Assembly: GCF_037975235.1 (NCBI RefSeq)
Contig: NZ_CP150241.1
Coordinates: 4,278,001-4,342,000 of the forward strand
Origin: Paenibacillus sp. FSL R5-0341
Lineage (GTDB): Bacteria > Bacillota > Bacilli > Paenibacillales > Paenibacillaceae
Direction of reading: 5' to 3'
Length of the DNA: 64,000 nt
Part shown: positions 41,612 to 50,998 of the stretch, piece by piece
How the letters are laid out: the number at the start of each line of letters is the position of its first letter
Numbering within the stretch: position 1 is the stretch's first letter
The notes under the pieces: generated by a model
Database searches by the model: none
The model's input: only the letters and a program-made list of their open reading frames with translations
What the model was told of the DNA's origin: nothing
Made by a program: the position numbers and the translations under genes

Positions 41612-43012
41612 TTAAGCAGCTTCGCTTGTTTTCTTCTCATCCTCGGACCAGCTTTGGCGTGTCATGGTACCCCATGAGTTGTTGTTTTGCATGAACTGCA
41701 CATGTCCCTGCAATCTCCACAGTACGCCCAGCTGGTGGTAGCCGACGAATTTCAGCGCAGAGTAGACCAGCATTTTCACCAGATCGGAGAGCTTGTTGTA
41801 ACGTTTGAAAGCAATCTCTTCCAGGACAAGTGCGCCTACACTCAGCAGATAACCACTCACGAAGTTCAATAGTCCGAACAGAACCAGAATCGGCCATTGC
41901 GTCATATCCAGAAGCACATATCCGGCGAGAGCCAGAAGTCCGGTAATCCGGAAGTACGGGTTCAGCGCTTCAAAAATAACGTTGTATGGCATGGTCACCA
42001 TACCCATAACCTTATATTTCGGATTGAACAGCATGCCGCGATTCTCCAGCATGTTCTTCAGGTTCCCACGGCCCCAGCGCTTGCGCTGACTGGACAAGAT
42101 CCGGTAGGAATCCGGTGCCTGCGTCCAGCATACGGCCTCAGGACAGAAGGCAACACGGTACTTCAATTTGTTTTCCAACATGTACCGGTGAAGCTTGATG
42201 ATGATGTTCATGTCTTCCCCAGGATAACCATCCCGGTATCCACCCACGGCGATAACAGCGTCCTTACGGAACATGCCGAAGGCACCAGAGACAATGATCA
42301 GACCGTTCATGTGACTCCAGCCAATCCGTCCGCCCAGAAAGGCTTTGAGATATTCAATGGACTGGAACATGGGCCAGATTTTGCGTGGCAGCGACACATC
42401 TTGCACTGCCCCGTTTTCAATTTTGCAGCCATTGGCGATCCTTACATCTCCACCGATGGCTACTGTCTCTTCCGGATTCTCCATATACATGCGTGCCATG
42501 CGGATCAGGGCATCCTTCTCCAGCAACGAATCGGCATCGATGGAAGAGATCAACGGATAATGGGACAGGTTGATCCCGGCATTGAGGGAATCGGCCTTCC
42601 CGCCGTTTTCCTTGTCAATAACATACAGATCCGGGAACTCCGGATTGTGGTAAATCCCGCGAATTTTCTGACAGGCGATCTTGCCCCGAATTTTCGTATT
42701 GGGTACCGGCTTCAGGCGATATTCTTCCAACAAGATCTTCAGCGTGGCATCGCTGGAGCCATCATTGACGACAATGACTTCATATGTTGGATAATTCAGC
42801 GTCATCAGGCAGTTCACATTTTCAATAATCGTCAGTTCCTCGTTGTACGCCGGTACCAGCAGAGATACCGAAGGCACCAGTTCCGAGCCTGACAATGTAT
42901 TGTATTTGGAATAGTGCGACCGCCGGAAGATCGTCCAGATGTTACGGAACGATAAGGCCAGAATGGAAAAATAGAGCGTATTTACAAAAACAACATAGTA
43001 GATTGCGACCAT
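41612..43012 (-). CDS. Processive family-2 glycosyltransferase (BcsA/HasA-like)
   Basis: The protein has 466 residues. An N-terminal membrane helix (4-24) is followed by a GT-A domain: VSLLVPAYNEE, NDGSSD (Asp84), the metal-binding DAD (159-161), GED (265-267) as catalytic base motif, and QRKRW (309-313), which marks processive synthases such as cellulose, hyaluronan and PNAG synthases. Three or four membrane helices follow (about 340-425). It should polymerise a UDP-sugar and move the chain through the membrane. The neighbours (nucleotide-sugar dehydrogenase, two anchored glycosidase-like proteins) support a secreted, probably uronate-containing polysaccharide. Confidence 0.88.
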   Translation of the reverse strand: MVAIYYVVFVNTLYFSILALSFRNIWTIFRRSHYSKYNTLSGSELVPSVSLLVPAYNEELTIIENVNCLMTLNYPTYEVIVVNDGSSDATLKILLEEYRLKPVPNTKIRGKIACQKIRGIYHNPEFPDLYVIDKENGGKADSLNAGINLSHYPLISSIDADSLLEKDALIRMARMYMENPEETVAIGGDVRIANGCKIENGAVQDVSLPRKIWPMFQSIEYLKAFLGGRIGWSHMNGLIIVSGAFGMFRKDAVIAVGGYRDGYPGEDMNIIIKLHRYMLENKLKYRVAFCPEAVCWTQAPDSYRILSSQRKRWGRGNLKNMLENRGMLFNPKYKVMGMVTMPYNVIFEALNPYFRITGLLALAGYVLLDMTQWPILVLFGLLNFVSGYLLSVGALVLEEIAFKRYNKLSDLVKMLVYSALKFVGYHQLGVLWRLQGHVQFMQNNNSWGTMTRQSWSEDEKKTSEAA

Positions 43013-43034
43013 GCCGTAGATTAATAATAGATCC

Positions 43035-44243
43035 CTAAGCAGTGTAATCCCCTCCTACCGTAGCGACACCTGTGCGTTTCTTGCTCGTTCTGTTCTCTCG
43101 GACAGGGCCAAAATAGCGATCGTACAGCAGTCTTTTTTTGTTATGTGCAATCATCTGCTCTACAGCTCTGTCATCGGTTCTCGTGTGCTGCATGGTACTC
43201 TCAATCTGCTGCATCGCAATCTCGCGCTCAGCACCTGTACCTTGCACCGCAGCCTGGCATAGTGCTTCGAATCCCGGTTCACCAAGCTTGCTCAGGCTCT
43301 CCGCACTGTTGTAGCGAACTCTCCAGTCTTCATCCCGTAGCGCTTTGCGCAGCAATGGAATGCTGCCAGAAGCATGTTTCGAACCGAGCGCTTGTACCAC
43401 TTCGGCGCGAACTTCCGGGTCGGTATCCTGGATCAGCTTCAGAATCGTCTCATCCCGGAGTGCCGGACTTGCGCTAAGATACAGCTTCACTGCTTCGGCA
43501 CGTACATCCTGATGTTCTGCGCCTACCAGTCTATCGAGTGCAGGCATCACTTCAGGTACAGCCTGTCCCCACATGGCAACCAGTCCGACTTTGACAAAAT
43601 CAGGATTCCGGTCTTCCAGCAATTCGATTAGAATTCTGCTCGTATCCAGACTCGTTTCGAGCAGAATATCTGCTGCCAGATGGTGAATGGACTTGCCTTT
43701 CGTTAACAGCAACGCCAGCATGTCTTTCAGTTCACCTTGCCTGGTCGTACATCTGGAGATAGAACGACCGATCATAATGGCCATCGGGCCTGGCTTCTCA
43801 TCCTTCAGCAATTCCATCAAGCCTGGAACAGCTTCGGGACAACGCATGCCACCCAAGCGATAAGCCGCATCAATCTGGCGACCGTAACGCAGACGGCCCA
43901 GTTCCTTCAGATCATGCTCTACGAATCCTGCTTCACGGCACAGTGTAATTAATTTGTCACGATATTCACCCTTGAACTGGTCGATCCATTCAATCAGTCT
44001 ATCCTGAATGACTCTGCGTTCCAGCGGAGCCAGCTTGCCTGGTGGCAGTCTGAGCGGACTATTCTCGGTCAAGGCAGTTTGCAGATAGGTGAAGTAGTCA
44101 CGCTGTTTCAATTCATAAAACGCCGTCTTGCGTCGTTTGCCGTTGTGGGACATTTTCATGGCAAACAATACGATGACGCCTACAACCACGAGTGCGATAC
44201 AGATGTACAAAAACAGATAGGCCAAAGCCAAACTTGGAAACAT
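43035..44243 (-). CDS. Membrane-anchored HEAT-repeat protein of the polysaccharide cluster
   Basis: The protein has 402 residues, with GGAGG 10 bases before the ATG. One N-terminal membrane helix (about 5-29, ALAYLFLYICIALVVVGVIV) precedes a cytoplasmic part that from about 120 to 350 is a series of HEAT/PBS-lyase-like helical repeats (EAVPGLMELLKDE, DVRAEAVKLYLSASP, DPEVRAEVVQALGSK and DWRVRYNSAESLSKLG). HEAT solenoids are protein-binding scaffolds. It is 22 bases upstream of the glycosyltransferase gene, so it may be an assembly or regulatory partner of the synthase. Confidence 0.82.
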   Translation of the reverse strand: MFPSLALAYLFLYICIALVVVGVIVLFAMKMSHNGKRRKTAFYELKQRDYFTYLQTALTENSPLRLPPGKLAPLERRVIQDRLIEWIDQFKGEYRDKLITLCREAGFVEHDLKELGRLRYGRQIDAAYRLGGMRCPEAVPGLMELLKDEKPGPMAIMIGRSISRCTTRQGELKDMLALLLTKGKSIHHLAADILLETSLDTSRILIELLEDRNPDFVKVGLVAMWGQAVPEVMPALDRLVGAEHQDVRAEAVKLYLSASPALRDETILKLIQDTDPEVRAEVVQALGSKHASGSIPLLRKALRDEDWRVRYNSAESLSKLGEPGFEALCQAAVQGTGAEREIAMQQIESTMQHTRTDDRAVEQMIAHNKKRLLYDRYFGPVRENRTSKKRTGVATVGGDYTA

Positions 44244-44269
44244 GTGAAAAGGTCCTCCTTTATACTCAT

Positions 44270-46495
44270 TTATTCGATCTGAAAACTAGGAATTTTTTCG
44301 TAGCTCTTCTTCATTTTGTCGTAGCTTAGCTTCAGCCGTTCACTATACTGCACCTGCTCCCAAGGCTGCCAGCTATATACCGGCAAAGTCTTCAGGTCCA
44401 GGGTCGTCTGTTCCCCCCCAGGCCAAGATACTTTCTTCGTGGCGCGATCCGTTAACCATGGAATCAGGGTAACGCCTTCCACAGCAACTGTGGAGAACTC
44501 ACGTCCATTCTGGAGCGGTCCATAGTCGATCGCTTGCAGCGAACTCGGATCACCGAACCCGAGCAGCATCCAGGGAATTCGCATCTCTACCTGATTGCCG
44601 TTATACTGCCAAGCCGTTAATGAATCCGTATCGGGTTGGCCGGGAGCCGTCGTTCCCCGCTTCAATGTTCCGACCTTTTCATTCATGAACGGTTGAGCAG
44701 ATCGGGTATCCGGCGGTGTCATCCTTAGGCTGACTGCCAGATTCCATGGGTTGAACGGATCTGTGGAATCCAACTGCTGATCTGGCAGCATATCGTATCC
44801 TTCCTTGCCGTACAGACGCTGATTAAAGTCATAATCCTTGGCGATCTCCACCTGAGATTCTTCATCCTGCCCCAGTGTAATCACCGTCTCAAGGCCATCA
44901 CTGAGCGTCCGCCCCGGGAGTAACTTATCAGGCTGACTGCCTCCAGCAAGTGTATTTGTGCCAATTCGCAGCACTGTCTTAACCGGGTCAAACGGTTGAT
45001 CCAAGGTCAGCCCAATATACAGATAGGCTTCATCATGAGTCATCTTCATCTCCTGAATGCCGTCCACTTGGCCCTGCCAGGTCGTGACCTCTTCATCCTT
45101 CAGATCATCCCAGTCATCCAGTGTTCCATCGATGGTTAACTGTTCCTGTTTACCGGGGTCCATGGCAAGCAGACCAAACATCTTCTCGTTTGTCAGCACG
45201 TTGAGCCAATATGCCCGGCGGTCAGCCGGAATTTCCAGTGGCATCGTGTTCCATGTTTTTTTGAACCACTCATCCTGCCACATGAATACAATCGCTCCCG
45301 AGTATCCTTCATCATAGATATCCTGCGTCAGGGACGCGTCAATATCTCCCTGCTCTACTTCGTTATGTCCACCCTGATTCCGGCCCCCCATACCCAGATG
45401 GGAAATGCCAAGAGAAGAGGGTACGCCATACTCTGTAATCATTACAGGCATATCGGAAAACTCGGCTTTGAGCTTGCGCAGATAACTTTTGTATGTGTTG
45501 TACTCACCGTTCTCATCCTTGATCGTTTGGAGCGTTTTATCGATATGGAACAGATCCGGGTAATACGGGTACACATGGTAGGCTGCAAAATATCCACCAT
45601 CCCACGCCTCCGGCTGAATATGACGGGCATCTACACTCACGAGATCCTCTTCATACAGCGGCTCGCCGGGATGATCCAGCACATCGGTGGTTACCCAGTT
45701 GGTGAAGGTCATCGGATGCTCCCACCCATACTTCTTCTCCAGGACCGCCGTATGATCCAGTAGCTCTGCGAGCCAGTTCTCGAACGGTGATGCTTCTGGA
45801 CTAGCCGAGAAATGAACTCCCTTGTACTGCGGTACGTCCGCATGTTTCGCGTTTGTATTGTCTACCATCGCCGGGTCCCACTCCGTACCCACATGCCAGG
45901 CCATCAGGTATTTTCCTGCATTCGTCTTGTATTTGCCGCTGGACTCTCCCTGCTTGGCAGGAATGTCCGCATCGCCATAGACAGCTGATACGGCCTTCTC
46001 AATCTCCTGCTTGAACGTCTGCTCAATATGCGCCGCATAGGCATCCTGCTTCTCAATCAGCTCTTCTTCAGGTGACCATATGCCCTGTATAAAATATAAC
46101 GGTTGCTCGCGGCCGCGGTTATATTCGACCAATGCGGAGTAAAAAATCGGTTCGTGAATCGTATATACCCGAATTACATTGGCTCCCAGATCCTCGATCT
46201 GCTGGAACCACCGCAAGTAATCCTCTTTGGTCAGCGGGAATTCTCCCGGGTAATGCCCCGGTGAAGTTGCGCCCAGGTTGACACCTTTGACGAACATCTC
46301 CCTCCATGTTCCATCTGGCCCGTATTCCATGAACCGGTCTCCATCGGTCTTGAATTTCATCTCCGTGCCGTTCTCCGCTGTGTACGTAACGAGCTTGGGT
46401 TGCATATAGTGCCATCCGGCAAATATTCCACCGGTCATCACCACTGCTCCTGTCAACACCGTTAATAGCCAGCGTCTTCGTCTTTGTCTGCTCAT
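44270..46495 (-). CDS. Membrane-anchored glycoside-hydrolase-like protein with C-terminal beta domain
   Basis: The protein has 741 residues and is first in the cluster. Arg-rich cytoplasmic residues and a membrane helix (about 9-27) precede a clan-A-type TIM barrel (about 65-430): FVKGVNLGATSPG, VIRVYTIHEP, MAWHVGTEWDP with Glu205 as candidate acid/base, and VMITEYGVPSS with Glu355 as candidate nucleophile. From about 460 a CBM9-like sandwich begins (LTIDGTLDDWDDL) and runs to the end. It resembles anchored hydrolases that process or release secreted polymers. No clear ribosome site was seen: GAGGTG lies 16 bases before the ATG. Confidence 0.78.
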   Translation of the reverse strand: MSRQRRRRWLLTVLTGAVVMTGGIFAGWHYMQPKLVTYTAENGTEMKFKTDGDRFMEYGPDGTWREMFVKGVNLGATSPGHYPGEFPLTKEDYLRWFQQIEDLGANVIRVYTIHEPIFYSALVEYNRGREQPLYFIQGIWSPEEELIEKQDAYAAHIEQTFKQEIEKAVSAVYGDADIPAKQGESSGKYKTNAGKYLMAWHVGTEWDPAMVDNTNAKHADVPQYKGVHFSASPEASPFENWLAELLDHTAVLEKKYGWEHPMTFTNWVTTDVLDHPGEPLYEEDLVSVDARHIQPEAWDGGYFAAYHVYPYYPDLFHIDKTLQTIKDENGEYNTYKSYLRKLKAEFSDMPVMITEYGVPSSLGISHLGMGGRNQGGHNEVEQGDIDASLTQDIYDEGYSGAIVFMWQDEWFKKTWNTMPLEIPADRRAYWLNVLTNEKMFGLLAMDPGKQEQLTIDGTLDDWDDLKDEEVTTWQGQVDGIQEMKMTHDEAYLYIGLTLDQPFDPVKTVLRIGTNTLAGGSQPDKLLPGRTLSDGLETVITLGQDEESQVEIAKDYDFNQRLYGKEGYDMLPDQQLDSTDPFNPWNLAVSLRMTPPDTRSAQPFMNEKVGTLKRGTTAPGQPDTDSLTAWQYNGNQVEMRIPWMLLGFGDPSSLQAIDYGPLQNGREFSTVAVEGVTLIPWLTDRATKKVSWPGGEQTTLDLKTLPVYSWQPWEQVQYSERLKLSYDKMKKSYEKIPSFQIE

Positions 46496-47351
46496 GTCTT
46501 TAAATTGCTCACCTCTCTAATATGCATCCTGCTTCAACATCGAATGGTCCAACATGAAGTTTACGAATCTTTCCGCTTCGGATGTCCGCTTGGTAGAGAT
46601 GTCAGCGGTGTAGTTCTCACTATAGCGCTAAGACTCTGCATTTGTAACTAGGCTGATGGAAGCAAACATGAAATGGAACATTCTGCCCATAATTCGTAAA
46701 AAGAGCCATCAACTAGCACCGGGACACCTCTCGGATATGTCTGATTCCCGAACACTAATATTTGCTGGAATCGCATAGTTTGGATACCCTGCTGATCTTG
46801 CAATTCTGGAACCTTTATTGTTATGTGCAACGCGGGTACAGGCAACGTTTGCCGTTTGAACACATACCCCATTAAACGCGAGTCATATTTTAAAGTTGCG
46901 GCCTATTTTACAGTATTAACCATAAAGATTACAAAATTGATACTATAGTCCGATAACGCATCAGCGATATTCCGCGTCACATCAAGGTTTTCTGAAAAAT
47001 GCAGAAAATCAAAAAAGGACGTCAGTCCCCCTCTATAGGACTGTGCCCATTTATAAACCTTTTACAAAAAGCTAAATGAACTCCCGGTCATCACCCAGAG
47101 GTCACAGATCTCTCACATTAAATGTAAAAAAGCACATCTTATTTCCTAATTTCTGCCTCTTATAGAGCTAACCGATAATTGTGTCCAATTTGCAAAATAA
47201 TTCCGGTTGCCGCATTTCGAATTGTCGGATATGCTTATAAAACAAGAACACTTGTTCCATACTGTAAATAAACTGTTAAATATCGATGTTCAAATGAACA
47301 TAATCGACGCTAACAGATGAGCACAGCATCACGGATAAGGAGAGAAGTCTT
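46496..47351. other. Divergent intergenic region, polysaccharide cluster to SOS polymerase
   Basis: About 855 bases, AT-rich in the middle. An open stretch at 46648-46872 (leftward) has no ribosome site and is not accepted as a gene. The right end holds the LexA box and TATAAA (47236-47241) of the polymerase gene. I could not identify the cluster promoter with confidence. Confidence 0.5.
47245..47258 (+). promoter_or_regulatory. LexA (DinR) box of the Y-family polymerase operon
   Basis: AGAAC-ACTT-GTTCC contains the GAAC-N4-GTTC core of Gram-positive SOS boxes. It starts 3 bases after a TATAAA -10-like element and lies about 95 bases before the start codon. Confidence 0.75.
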
Positions 47352-48596
47352 ATGCCCCGCCAAGACAGACGTGTCATCATGCTGGCCGACTGCCAGTCAT
47401 TCTATGCCAGTGTGGAGAAGTCTGCACATCCCGAATACAAGGACCGCCCCCTCGTTGTCGCGGGAGATCCGGCGCGCCGTTCGGGTATTATTCTTGCGGC
47501 CTGTCCACTCGCCAAGTCCTATGGAATTACGACAGCAGAACGACTGGGCGAAGCACTCGCAAAATGCCCGGATGTTGTTGTCGTTCGCCCCCGGATGGCC
47601 GAATACATTCGGGTGTCCCTTCATATTACGCGCATCCTTCAGTCTTACACCGATCTGGTGGAACCCTATAGTATTGACGAACAGTTTCTCGATGTCACCG
47701 GAAGCCTGGATCTGTTCGGCAGTCCGGAGACGATTGCGCGCAGCATTCAATCCAGAGTGATGGATGAGACGGGTGTGTACATTCGAATCGGTATCAGTGA
47801 TACCAAGGTCGTCAGTAAGATGGCTTGTGACCTGTATGCCAAAAAAGTCCCTGGTGGCATCTGCACGTTGCCTCGCAAAGATCTGCCGTCCACCATCTGG
47901 GAGAAGCCTGTGCGAGACATGTTCATGGTTGGTTCCCGTATGGCGCAGCATCTCTACAAGATGGGCGTCCATACGATTGGTGATCTGGCTCAGACCCCTC
48001 TATCCCGGCTGAGAGAACGTTGGGGTGTGAATGGAGAGGTACTGTGGCGTATCGCCCGCGGTATCGATGATTCCCCGGTCAAACCCGGGACATATGCTCA
48101 TCAGCAGCAGGGTATCGGACATCAGATGACGCTGCCCCGGGACTATGACTCCTGGGAAGATATCAAAGTGGTACTGCTCGAACTGGCGGAACTCGTCAGT
48201 CGACGTTCCCGGGACAAATCACTCATGGGCCATGTGGTCTCGGTTGGATGTCGCGGACAGGATTATGATCGGCCAACCGGTTTCTCCCGCCAAATGAAGG
48301 TGAATGAACCCACCAACATTACGGATGAAGTATACGATGCGGCGGCAGCTCTGTTCCTGCGCCATTGGGACGGATTACCCATCCGCCGCATCAGCGTGTC
48401 ATTGACCGGACTTGTACCTGATTCCGAAGTGCAGCTGTCCTGGTTCGATGACCGCGAACGCAAAAGAGAACTGGAACGTGCCACGGATGACATTAAGCGC
48501 AGGTACGGAGATACTGCCATTATGCGGGCATCCTCTCTCTGCTCGTCAGCCCAGGCCCAGGAACGTTCTCATAAAATTGGAGGTCATTATAAATGA
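47352..48596 (+). CDS. Y-family DNA polymerase (UvrX/YqjW type), SOS-regulated
   Basis: The protein has 414 residues, with AAGGAG 9 bases before the ATG. It has the Y-family palm motifs: Asp13 in LADCQSFYASVEK, then YSIDEQFLDVT with Asp109 and Glu110, and the metal-binding SDTKVVSKMACDLYAKK stretch. The little-finger region begins near 240. The DCQSFYASVEK form and the downstream YolD-like gene place it with the UvrX/YqjW branch rather than DinB. It should copy past DNA lesions during the SOS response, with mutagenesis as a result. The LexA box agrees. The next gene overlaps by 4 bases. Confidence 0.9.
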   Translation: MPRQDRRVIMLADCQSFYASVEKSAHPEYKDRPLVVAGDPARRSGIILAACPLAKSYGITTAERLGEALAKCPDVVVVRPRMAEYIRVSLHITRILQSYTDLVEPYSIDEQFLDVTGSLDLFGSPETIARSIQSRVMDETGVYIRIGISDTKVVSKMACDLYAKKVPGGICTLPRKDLPSTIWEKPVRDMFMVGSRMAQHLYKMGVHTIGDLAQTPLSRLRERWGVNGEVLWRIARGIDDSPVKPGTYAHQQQGIGHQMTLPRDYDSWEDIKVVLLELAELVSRRSRDKSLMGHVVSVGCRGQDYDRPTGFSRQMKVNEPTNITDEVYDAAAALFLRHWDGLPIRRISVSLTGLVPDSEVQLSWFDDRERKRELERATDDIKRRYGDTAIMRASSLCSSAQAQERSHKIGGHYK

Positions 48597-48934
48597 GTAA
48601 AAAATTGCAGCAAAACGGGATCTTTGAATCCTCACGCATGATGCTCCCCGAACACCGGGAAGCCTACATTCTTCATCAGGAACAACTCGCTCCTCGCACC
48701 CGCCCATCTCTGGATGCCCAGGCCGCGGAAGAAATGTCCCGTCTGCTCAGCAACTCGATGATGCTTGGAGACATGGTCACCATTGCCGTGTTTCACGAAC
48801 ATGACGATATCCGTTACACTGGTCAAGTGCTTCGGCTGGACCGTCCTGCCCGTACCCTTAGACTACTGATGGAAGATGGGTCCCGGGATATTCAGATGAA
48901 CCTCATTACAGATGTGGCCCTAGCCAATGACTGA
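48593..48934 (+). CDS. YolD-like protein, partner of the Y-family polymerase
   Basis: The protein has 113 residues. Its ATG overlaps the polymerase stop (ATGA) and GGAGG lies upstream. The YolD pattern is SRMMLPEHREAYILHQEQL at the N-terminus, then a beta-rich part (VTIAVFHEHDDIRYTGQVLR, then RTLRLLMEDGSRDIQMNLIT). YolD-like proteins accompany UvrX-type polymerases in Bacillus and its phages and are thought to be UmuD-like accessory factors; the mechanism is not established. Confidence 0.88.
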   Translation: MSKKLQQNGIFESSRMMLPEHREAYILHQEQLAPRTRPSLDAQAAEEMSRLLSNSMMLGDMVTIAVFHEHDDIRYTGQVLRLDRPARTLRLLMEDGSRDIQMNLITDVALAND

Positions 48935-49163
48935 ATTAATAACTGAAGGTGTATATACCCACCTCGATGTTGTGGATGTTCCATGATAGATGCAGCATGG
49001 TCGTTACCATGCAGGACTGCCTTCCTACACATCCTGATGAATACCAAAAGCAGCCGACGAAACATATCCAGACCATTCACTTCGTTCAAAAGAAGCAAAA
49101 TATCGGATACGTGATTCATCGGCTACATATGAGGGTAGGGATTCTTTTTAAAAGGAAAACTTT

Positions 49164-50105
49164 TTAGAAAAAGCTCCAGTCAAATTCCTTGGACAGACGC
49201 TCGAGCAGATGCACGCCGGCAATACTGTTGCCTTTGCGATTCAGAGCCGGGCCAACAAGACCAATGCCGAATTGTCCCGGTACGAGGGTCAAGATGCCTC
49301 CGGATACACCACTCTTGGCGGGCAAACCGACCTCGATGGCAAATTCGCCTGACGCATTGTACATACCACAGGTCGTCATGAAGGTTTTGGCAATCTGTAC
49401 ATAACGACGAGGAATGAGCTCGTTGCCCGTAATCGGATCTGTTCCATCATAAGCCAGAACGAGTGACATTCGCGCCAGATCAGCACAGGTAACTTCAATG
49501 GAGCAATGACGGAAATACACGGCGAGTACATCCTCCACGTCATCCTTGATTACACCGTTATGCTTCAGAAAATAACCAAGTGAACGGTTCAGATGACCGC
49601 TCTCCGATTCGGACTCGAATACCTCTTCGTTATAGCCCAGCTGATCATTATTCGCCAGCTTGCGGAAAAACTCCAGAATGCGGCGTGATTTCTCTTCCTT
49701 GCAGTCACCTCCGATCAGGGAGGACACTGTAATCGCACCCGCATTAATCAAGGGATTAAACGGAATTCCGGGTTCGACCAATTCAAGCTTGATCATCGAA
49801 TCGTAATCGTCACCTGTAGGTTCTTTTCCTACATTAAAGAAGACCGCTTCTTCTCCATGATCCATCAGGGCCAGAATAAGGGTAAATACTTTGGAGATAC
49901 TTTGCATCGTAAATGGAACACCGCAATCCCCTGCCGACACATGGTTCCCTTCGGCGTCCATGATATGTATACCAAGCTCATCCTGAGAGGCTTTGACAAG
50001 CTCCGGGATATAAGAAGCCACTTTACCCTGCCCGGTGTGCAGACGACTGGTTTCCAGCCACTCCGGCAGTAATGCATTCAGACGTTCCATGGTTGAATTG
50101 CTCAT
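49164..50105 (-). CDS. glsA: Glutaminase
   Basis: The protein has 313 residues, with GGAGGAG 7 bases before the ATG. It has the serine-dependent beta-lactamase-like fold that hydrolyses glutamine to glutamate and ammonia. The catalytic Ser-x-x-Lys is S69-I-S-K72 in FTMQSISKVF; other family blocks are GKEPTGDDYDSMIKLE, PFNPLINAGAI, LGYFLKHNGVI and LPAKSGVSGGILTLVPG. The length is typical of B. subtilis GlsA/YlaM. A long inverted repeat in its leader may matter for control. Confidence 0.95.
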   Translation of the reverse strand: MSNSTMERLNALLPEWLETSRLHTGQGKVASYIPELVKASQDELGIHIMDAEGNHVSAGDCGVPFTMQSISKVFTLILALMDHGEEAVFFNVGKEPTGDDYDSMIKLELVEPGIPFNPLINAGAITVSSLIGGDCKEEKSRRILEFFRKLANNDQLGYNEEVFESESESGHLNRSLGYFLKHNGVIKDDVEDVLAVYFRHCSIEVTCADLARMSLVLAYDGTDPITGNELIPRRYVQIAKTFMTTCGMYNASGEFAIEVGLPAKSGVSGGILTLVPGQFGIGLVGPALNRKGNSIAGVHLLERLSKEFDWSFF

Positions 50106-50133
50106 ATGTCATCTCCTCCACATCTCTATATGT

Positions 50134-50205
50134 GCATCTTGCATGAAATGTAGATGGGTGAACTCCCATGATGATAATGAGCTCCATCCGTCTCATGCAA
50201 GATGC
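50134..50205. repeat. 13-bp inverted repeat between the GNAT gene and glsA
   Basis: GCATCTTGCATGA (50134-50146) pairs perfectly with TCATGCAAGATGC (50193-50205); an inner TGGG/CCCA hairpin fits inside the loop. It lies downstream of the GNAT gene and about 30 bases upstream of the glsA start. There is no T run, so it may be a structured leader rather than a terminator. Confidence 0.7.
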
Positions 50206-50238
50206 CCTATATATCTGATTACCCTTAGAACAGTTCTT

Positions 50239-50721
50239 TTACCGCTTCATTTGAAGATTTAACTCCAGGATCTCACCAGGAAGACCCTCGTAATCGCCTG
50301 TCCAGGTGGATACAAAGTTCTGTCTGGTTAAGATCTGGCGGGAAGCAGCATTAGACGGATCGATAACTGCATAGAGCGATCCAATCCCTGCGGCTTGTGC
50401 CTGGATAATCAACCGTGACGCTATGGATGTGCCTTGGCCTTGGCCCCAATGTTCAGGCAGGATCATGTAACCTATCTCAGCCCTGGTCGGGTCCTCCTGA
50501 TCCGGAATCAATTTGGCATACGCTACACCGGCACCATCTTCACTAAATACCCGGTAATGTCCACAAGTGGAACGCTCATTAAAATCCAGCATGGATTCGA
50601 ATTGTGTTCTTGCCTCTTGCTCTGGAATTGCACGTTCTGTAATTTGTTTCATTACTTCCATATTGGAAACCAATGCATAATAATCATCAAAATCAGGTTG
50701 TGTGTATTTAATGAACTTCAT
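50239..50721 (-). CDS. GNAT-family N-acetyltransferase
   Basis: The protein has 160 residues from the ATG at 50721 (GAGGAGG 6 bases upstream). The acetyl-CoA-binding motif A is visible as AEIGYMILPEHWGQGQGTSI, with the Q/GxGxG/A-type loop as GQGQGTS, followed by NAASRQILTRQNFV, the usual motif B of ribosomal-protein or small-molecule acetyltransferases. The substrate is unknown. It is 133 bases upstream of glsA in the same direction. Confidence 0.87.
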   Translation of the reverse strand: MKFIKYTQPDFDDYYALVSNMEVMKQITERAIPEQEARTQFESMLDFNERSTCGHYRVFSEDGAGVAYAKLIPDQEDPTRAEIGYMILPEHWGQGQGTSIASRLIIQAQAAGIGSLYAVIDPSNAASRQILTRQNFVSTWTGDYEGLPGEILELNLQMKR

Positions 50722-50881
50722 GATATGCCTCCTCTGGGGTACATAACTTGGTCTTAGTCTTTCTAGATTCACCTAGAGTATAACAGAAGCGAATGATGGA
50801 ATGCACACAAGGCACCACGCTCGCTGGCAACCGGATAGTCCGATAGGCCAACAAGTTAGCAATCTGACAACTGTAGATACC

Positions 50882-50907
50882 AAAAAGCGGCCTCGTCTGG
50901 AGACCGC
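50882..50907 (-). terminator. Terminator of the toxin-immunity-RCC1 operon
   Basis: On the leftward strand GCGGTCTC pairs with GAGGCCGC, followed by TTTTTG (50882-50886). Confidence 0.85.
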
Positions 50908-50998
50908 TCTGTTTACTTATATTATTTTAGAAGATCACTACATTCAGTTCATCTGAAATAAAAAAACTAACCTTATGATTGCAGCCTATAACTATGAA

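Noticed and set aside
46648..46872. Leftward 74-codon frame in the gap before the SOS polymerase
   Set aside because: The sequence looks mildly protein-like, but there is no ribosome site, promoter or terminator, and it is isolated.
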